Positions 20,817 to 24,463 of a stretch of 24,463 bases of DNA are shown piece by piece (position 1 is the stretch's first letter; the number at the start of each line of letters is the position of its first letter). Origin of the DNA: CAZTVF01 sp964616985 (lineage in GTDB: Bacteria > Planctomycetota > Phycisphaerae > SM23-33); the NCBI GenBank assembly GCA_964616985.1, contig CAZTVF010000083.1:1-24463 (forward strand). Direction: 5' to 3'. The translations under genes and the position numbers were made by a program. Below the pieces are notes generated by a model. That model was not told where the DNA came from, did no database searches, and saw only the letters and a program-made list of their open reading frames with translations.

Positions 20817-22001
20817 TCACTGCTTTCGACCTCCACGCCGGGCGGTGCTCTGTCCTTCGATGAGCTCGCAGGGTAGTTGCGTCAGTTCGGGCACAGCCAA
20901 CCCCTCGGCCAATCGGCGGGCATATTCGCCGGCCAGCCGCCCGATCTGTCGCAGGGGCAAGGCCACGTGCGTTGGCGTCATGCCCCACCAGCGGGCCACT
21001 TCGGCCTCCTGATCGTACACGACGACCGAAAGCTTTTGTGGAACGTCGATCTTGCCGTCGCGGATCAGGCAGCCGAGCGGCTCGGCGGTGTTGTAGTTGC
21101 TGCACAGCATCGCCGTGGGTTTCTGACGGCGGAGGTAGTGCCACATTGCCGCCGCCCGCTGCTCCAGCGGCAGGGCCAGGTCCACCCAGTGGATCAGGCT
21201 TTCGTCGGCTTCAGTGCCCAAGGCGGTGAGGGCCTCAAGGTAGCCGCGGCGGCGTTCATGGATGAACGAGCAGGTCGGCTCGTCCACCACCAGCAAGGCC
21301 ATTCCGATGCGGCGGTGTCCAAGGGCGGCCAGGTGATTCGTCGCCAGGCGGATGCCTTGGACCGCGTCTTCCCGCACGACCGGCACGCCCAGCCCGGTTC
21401 GCGAAGACACCGTCGACAGCAAGGGGATCCCCAGGTTCATCGCCACCCCGAGGATGCAGTGCACCGCGCGGTTGGTCATGATGCTGATCAGGGCATCGGG
21501 TCGGCCCTGCTGGATGCGCCGCTGGAGATTGAGTATGTCGTTGCCGTGGCCGGTGAGCAGTTCCACGCTGTATCGCTGCTCCACGGCGGCGTCTTCCACG
21601 CCGTCGAGGACCGCGCGGTGCAGCCACCAACTCGGGCCCGAGGTGCCTTCGGAGGTCATGACGGCGACGCGGGTGTGCGAGCGGCGGCGATCATGGATTG
21701 CGGTCTGCGAGATGACGGGCATGCCGACGCGCGAGCCGACGAAGGTGCCGCTGCCGACCCTGCGATCGAGCCAGCCCTGCCGGTGCAGGTGCTGCAAGGC
21801 CCTGCGAACGGTGTTGTAGCTCAAACCCGACTGCCGGGCGATCTGGGCGTCGGTGAGAAAACGGCTGCCGACGGGCGGATCCGCCTGCACCAGGAATGCG
21901 ATGATCCGCTCACGCAGCGTTTGTCCGGCCTTGCGCGAAGGATAGGGTCCCCCGATGGCAGGGGCATCCGCGGCGTCATTCATCTGGGCGATAGTCCGCA
22001 T
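20817..22001 (-). CDS. Transcriptional regulator, GntR-type DNA-binding domain with LacI-type sensor
   Basis: The 394-residue protein has a GntR winged helix at about residues 25-95: LTDAQIARQSGLSYNTVRRA, then LHRQGWLDRRVGSGTFVGS. The remainder is a periplasmic-binding-protein fold of the LacI/GalR type (RVAVMTSE, GRPDALISI, HLAALGHRRIGMALL, FIHERRRGYLEAL, and a C-terminal ARRLAEGL). This is the layout of AraR-type sugar repressors, so a sugar-like ligand is inferred but unknown. ATG at 22001 has GAGGGG 7 nt upstream; an in-frame ATG at 22016 lacks a site and lies at the predicted transcription start. The gene is divergent from the pseudopilin/RCC1 pair and upstream of the HEAT-protein genes on the same strand, so either group may be its target. 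Confidence 0.92.
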   Translation of the reverse strand: MRTIAQMNDAADAPAIGGPYPSRKAGQTLRERIIAFLVQADPPVGSRFLTDAQIARQSGLSYNTVRRALQHLHRQGWLDRRVGSGTFVGSRVGMPVISQTAIHDRRRSHTRVAVMTSEGTSGPSWWLHRAVLDGVEDAAVEQRYSVELLTGHGNDILNLQRRIQQGRPDALISIMTNRAVHCILGVAMNLGIPLLSTVSSRTGLGVPVVREDAVQGIRLATNHLAALGHRRIGMALLVVDEPTCSFIHERRRGYLEALTALGTEADESLIHWVDLALPLEQRAAAMWHYLRRQKPTAMLCSNYNTAEPLGCLIRDGKIDVPQKLSVVVYDQEAEVARWWGMTPTHVALPLRQIGRLAGEYARRLAEGLAVPELTQLPCELIEGQSTARRGGRKQ

Positions 22002-22023
22002 AGTATTACCCCTCATTAGTGTA

Positions 22024-22052
22024 TGTTATTAAGTTCAGTGGAGATGGTCAAG
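22024..22052 (-). promoter_or_regulatory. Probable promoter of the regulator
   Basis: On the minus strand TTGACC (22047-22052) and TAACAT (22024-22029) are spaced by exactly 17 nt. Transcription would start near 22017, leaving a short leader that just contains the GAGGGG site of the ATG at 22001. Confidence 0.5.
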
Positions 22053-22113
22053 CTGTTATAAGAGGGATCGCCCATATAGCCGAAGAATCAACCCTTCGCG
22101 ACGACTTTTGACG

Positions 22114-22143
22114 TTGTCGCCCCGACGGCGGCGTGTCTAGAAT
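22114..22143 (+). promoter_or_regulatory. Possible promoter of the pseudopilin/RCC1 pair
   Basis: TTGTCG (22114-22119) and TAGAAT (22138-22143) are spaced by 18 nt, about 45 nt before the pseudopilin start codon. The match is moderate (four and five of six). Confidence 0.35.
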
Positions 22144-22187
22144 CATGTCAGCGTGAGATGAGTTGCACCTGAAGGACGGCAGCAGGC

Positions 22188-23264
22188 ATGTTCCATTTCC
22201 CACCGCCCTCGATACGTGTGTCCCGTCAGGCCCCGACGGCCGTCCTCTGTTGTCGTGAGCGGAGGAAGTCCGCCTCGCGCGCTTTTACGATGGTGGAACT
22301 GCTAGTCGTTATCGCGCTGGTGATCGTGCTGCTGCTGATCCTGGTGCCCACCCTTGGCAGGGCGCGAATGCTGGCGAAGATGGCCAGTTGCGCGTCCAAC
22401 ATGCGGGCTGTCTATATCGCCACCTGCGTCTACGCCGGGTCGAACCGCGGTTTCATCCCCGCCGCGGGCGCCTACGTCCGGGGCGGGGCCGTCTCGCATG
22501 GGACCGGCCACGGGTGGATCGGCGACTACAAGACCTTCTTTTTTGGATCGCTGGCGAAGGAACGAGCGTTCGATAACCCCGGCATTCTCGTATGTCCCGG
22601 CACCGAGGGCTATGGCAGTTCGGACATCCACCGCAGCGGGCTGTACGCGCGAGCCACCGGCGGGGCGGGGTACGCATTTCGGGAGATGTCCGAATGGTAC
22701 GACCATCCCGCGGCGAACCCCAACGTCTGGTGCAACTACGGCCTGCGATGGAGCGGGTGGTGGCACAAGACCTACCCCTCGAGCCGGCTGATGATGGCCG
22801 AGACGCTGGGGTGTTTCGAGGAGCCCCGGTTCACAGAGGTGCAGGTCCACGGGGGGAGATTCGACGGGGAGGCCCACAACATCGGACTGTCCATCGGGCA
22901 GATCGGTGAGGTGAGCATCAACATCCTCGGGTCCGACGGCAGGATCATCCGCCTGATGAACTATGGCGACCCCAAGCAGTGGGACATGGTCCCGGTCGAG
23001 CAGAGCATCTCCGTCACGAGCCCCGAGGGCGATACGTTTCAAATGTCCTGGTATTATCCCACCAATGATCGCAGCGGCGACGGGTTCCTCATTGGCTGGT
23101 GGGGGCATGGTGATCCGATCTACCCGGATGACCCTCCGTACCCCCACTGCATGAGCGATGGCCCGTGGGCCTTCTGGACCAACTTCGACCGCAAGTACTT
23201 CGATGGCTTCCTCTGGCCTTGGGGCGACGACTATTGGTGGCCGGCCACGTGGCAGAACCCGTGA
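22188..23264 (+). CDS. Pseudopilin-like secreted protein with prepilin-type N-terminus
   Basis: The 358-residue protein carries a prepilin-type cleavage and methylation segment: ASRAFTMVELLVVIALVIVL, followed by LLILVPTLGRAR. Cleavage would fall before FTMVE, with alanine in place of the usual glycine. The glutamate at position 5 of the mature form is present. The rest is rich in tryptophan, tyrosine and glycine, and contains a degenerate form of the histidine/DG region common in planctomycete pseudopilin-like proteins (HNIGLSIGQ followed by NILGSDGRI). The export route is probably a type II-like or pilus-like system that is not encoded here. The ATG at 22188 has GAAGGA about 11 nt upstream. 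The gene ends 53 nt before the RCC1-repeat gene and is probably co-transcribed with it. Confidence 0.85.
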   Translation: MFHFPPPSIRVSRQAPTAVLCCRERRKSASRAFTMVELLVVIALVIVLLLILVPTLGRARMLAKMASCASNMRAVYIATCVYAGSNRGFIPAAGAYVRGGAVSHGTGHGWIGDYKTFFFGSLAKERAFDNPGILVCPGTEGYGSSDIHRSGLYARATGGAGYAFREMSEWYDHPAANPNVWCNYGLRWSGWWHKTYPSSRLMMAETLGCFEEPRFTEVQVHGGRFDGEAHNIGLSIGQIGEVSINILGSDGRIIRLMNYGDPKQWDMVPVEQSISVTSPEGDTFQMSWYYPTNDRSGDGFLIGWWGHGDPIYPDDPPYPHCMSDGPWAFWTNFDRKYFDGFLWPWGDDYWWPATWQNP

Positions 23265-23280
23265 CAATCCAGACTGTCCT

Positions 23281-23298
23281 GAAGGCCTGCCGGCCTTC
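23281..23298 (+). repeat. Short hairpin between the pseudopilin and RCC1 genes
   Basis: GAAGGCC and GGCCTTC form a perfect 7-bp stem with a 4-nt loop (TGCC). No T-run follows. It could slow RNA decay or weaken read-through between the two genes. Confidence 0.6.
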
Positions 23299-23317
23299 TC
23301 CTACGAAAGGGTATTCA

Positions 23318-24364
23318 ATGAAACGATTGATCGCATCGGCAACAATGATCCTGCTTGTGAGTTCGATCTGGGCGGCAGACAGTTCCACGGCCCCGGCCGC
23401 GAAATCTGCCAGCGGGCCCGCCTCGTCGCCAGCCACCCAAGGGGTCCGGTACCAGATCCCCAACATCGCCGCGGGGCCCAATTCGCTGGTGGGCCTCAAG
23501 GCCGACGGCACGTTGCTTGTCCAGGGCGGAAAGGAGCTCGGTCTCGAGGACGGCAACGCGGTCGATTGGACCGACGTGGTGCAGATTGCGCCGGGGTGGC
23601 ATCACCTGGTGGCGCTAAGGAAGGACCGGACCGTGCTGGCCGTCGGAGACAAGAGGAGCGAGGCCGACAAGGCAGCGGCATGGACCGACATCGTCAGCGT
23701 CGCGGCGGGATACGCCCAGATTCTGGGGCTCAAGTCTGATGGCACGGTGCTGGCCGTGGGCGGCGGCTGGGCCGGGCAGTGTAACGTCGCTGCCTGGCGG
23801 GACATCGTCGCCATTGCCGCCGGCGGGGTACACTCGATCGGAGCAAAGAAGGATGGCACCGCCGTCGCCACCGGGGACAACAAGTACGGCCAGTGCAATG
23901 TCGCTGACTGGAGGAGCATCGTCGCGGTCGCCGCCGGCGATGCGCACGTCGTTGGCCTGCGTTCGGATGGCACGGTAGTGGCCGCGGGGCGGAACAACAT
24001 GGGCCAGTGCAATGTCGAGACCTGGACCGGCGTGGTCGACATCCGGTCGCTTTCATGGCAGACCATCGCGCTATGTGCCGACGGCACCGTCCTGACCACC
24101 GGCGAGGACAACTGGCAGCAGCAGGCCATGAACCGGAGCGTCAAGGATGCGGTGGCCGTCACGGCGGGGGAGCATTTCTTTGTGGTCCTCAGGCCCGACG
24201 GAACGATTCACTGCATCGGTGAGACATCGAAGACTCGCAATACGATGGGTTGGGATCTAGGCCGCACAACTCCGGCGGCCTGGCAGGTTCGCCACCGCCT
24301 GCTGGCGCCGCTGGCGGCCACTCGTCCTGCAACATCGCCGTCGGCCCCGGCGGCGGGCGGGTAA
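23318..24364 (+). CDS. Secreted RCC1-like repeat protein
   Basis: The 348-residue protein has a signal peptide (MKRLIASATMILLVSSIWAA) and about seven repeats of roughly 40 residues. Each has a core such as VAIAAGGVHSIGAKKDGTAV, followed by GDNKYGQCNV or a similar turn. The phrase GQCNV, found three times, and the alternating IAAG and KxDGT strands match RCC1-type beta-propellers. Such proteins bind partners or surfaces, and no enzyme activity is implied. A proline- and alanine-rich linker follows the signal peptide, and an alanine/proline tail ends the protein. The ATG at 23318 has AAAGG 8 nt upstream. It follows the pseudopilin gene closely, which suggests they work at the same cell-surface site. 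Confidence 0.88.
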   Translation: MKRLIASATMILLVSSIWAADSSTAPAAKSASGPASSPATQGVRYQIPNIAAGPNSLVGLKADGTLLVQGGKELGLEDGNAVDWTDVVQIAPGWHHLVALRKDRTVLAVGDKRSEADKAAAWTDIVSVAAGYAQILGLKSDGTVLAVGGGWAGQCNVAAWRDIVAIAAGGVHSIGAKKDGTAVATGDNKYGQCNVADWRSIVAVAAGDAHVVGLRSDGTVVAAGRNNMGQCNVETWTGVVDIRSLSWQTIALCADGTVLTTGEDNWQQQAMNRSVKDAVAVTAGEHFFVVLRPDGTIHCIGETSKTRNTMGWDLGRTTPAAWQVRHRLLAPLAATRPATSPSAPAAGG

Positions 24365-24400
24365 GCCGGCCGCAGGTCGGTTGTGCCGCGATAGGCGCAT

Positions 24401-24433
24401 AAAAAAAGGCGTGGCAACAGCTTAAGCCACGCC
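24401..24433 (-). terminator. Intrinsic terminator of the minus-strand tRNA-like gene
   Basis: On the minus strand GGCGTGGC and GCCACGCC form a perfect 8-bp stem with a 10-nt loop, followed by seven T. It lies a few bases after the tRNA-like 3' end, and the T-run is on the minus strand only. Confidence 0.9.
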
Positions 24434-24439
24434 TAATGA

Positions 24440-24463
24440 CTACCCCCAAGGGGAATCGAACCC
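24440..24463 (-). tRNA. 3' part of a tRNA-like gene, cut by the window edge
   Basis: The minus strand reads GGGTTCGATTCCCC, a typical T-arm with the TTCGATT loop, followed by TGGGGGTA, which fits an acceptor strand and discriminator base. No CCA is encoded. The anticodon lies outside the window, so the amino acid cannot be named. A strong intrinsic terminator follows immediately, which supports a real gene end. Confidence 0.65.

Overview
The window is GC-rich, gene-dense bacterial DNA. A pseudopilin-like secreted protein, secreted HEAT-repeat and RCC1-repeat proteins, a GntR/LacI-type hybrid regulator and many small palindromic repeats together suggest a Planctomycetota-like, probably Phycisphaerae-like, genome. 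That assignment is inference from gene style only; there is no rRNA or full marker gene here to prove it.

The core (about 2480-16500, all minus strand) is an anaerobic (early-cobalt) cobalamin operon. It starts with a cobalamin riboswitch and an intrinsic terminator at about 16283-16500. Then follow, in transcription order: a CobD-CbiP fusion, CbiA, a CbiX-CbiC fusion, CbiM, a CbiN-like protein, CbiQ, CbiO, CbiD, CbiE, CbiL, CbiF, an unrecognised 63-residue protein, CbiG, CbiH, a repeat-filled gap, and CbiJ. Nearly every junction from CbiP to CbiH is a 4-nt ATGA/GTGA overlap or a slightly longer overlap, so the run looks translationally coupled. The genes cover cobalt uptake (CbiMNQO), cobalt insertion (CbiX), most corrin-ring methylations and the contraction (CbiL, H, F, G, D, J, E, C), amidation (CbiA, CbiP) and the aminopropanol branch (CobD). 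CbiT, CbiB, the adenosyltransferase and the nucleotide-loop genes are not in the window.

Left of the operon (260-2395, minus) lies a glycyl radical enzyme of the dehydratase-like type, with its own possible promoter and no visible activating enzyme. Right of the operon (16794-17634, minus) are a DUF456 membrane protein and a PpnP-type nucleoside phosphorylase. Further right (17695-20612, minus) is a pair of secreted proteins: a large barrel-like protein ending in HEAT-type repeats, and a small paralogue of that C-terminal region that appears frameshifted in a run of five G. A GntR/LacI-type hybrid regulator (20817-22001, minus) is divergent from a pseudopilin-like protein and a secreted RCC1-repeat protein (22188-24364, plus). 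The right edge cuts a minus-strand tRNA-like gene that is followed by a clear intrinsic terminator.

Short repeats are a second theme. Palindromic and tandem repeats fill the gap between cbiH and cbiJ and may reach into the 5' end of cbiJ. A related repeat core sits in frame inside cbiA as a 7-residue repeat. Other hairpins lie upstream of the riboswitch, in the possible leader of the small HEAT gene and near the left edge.
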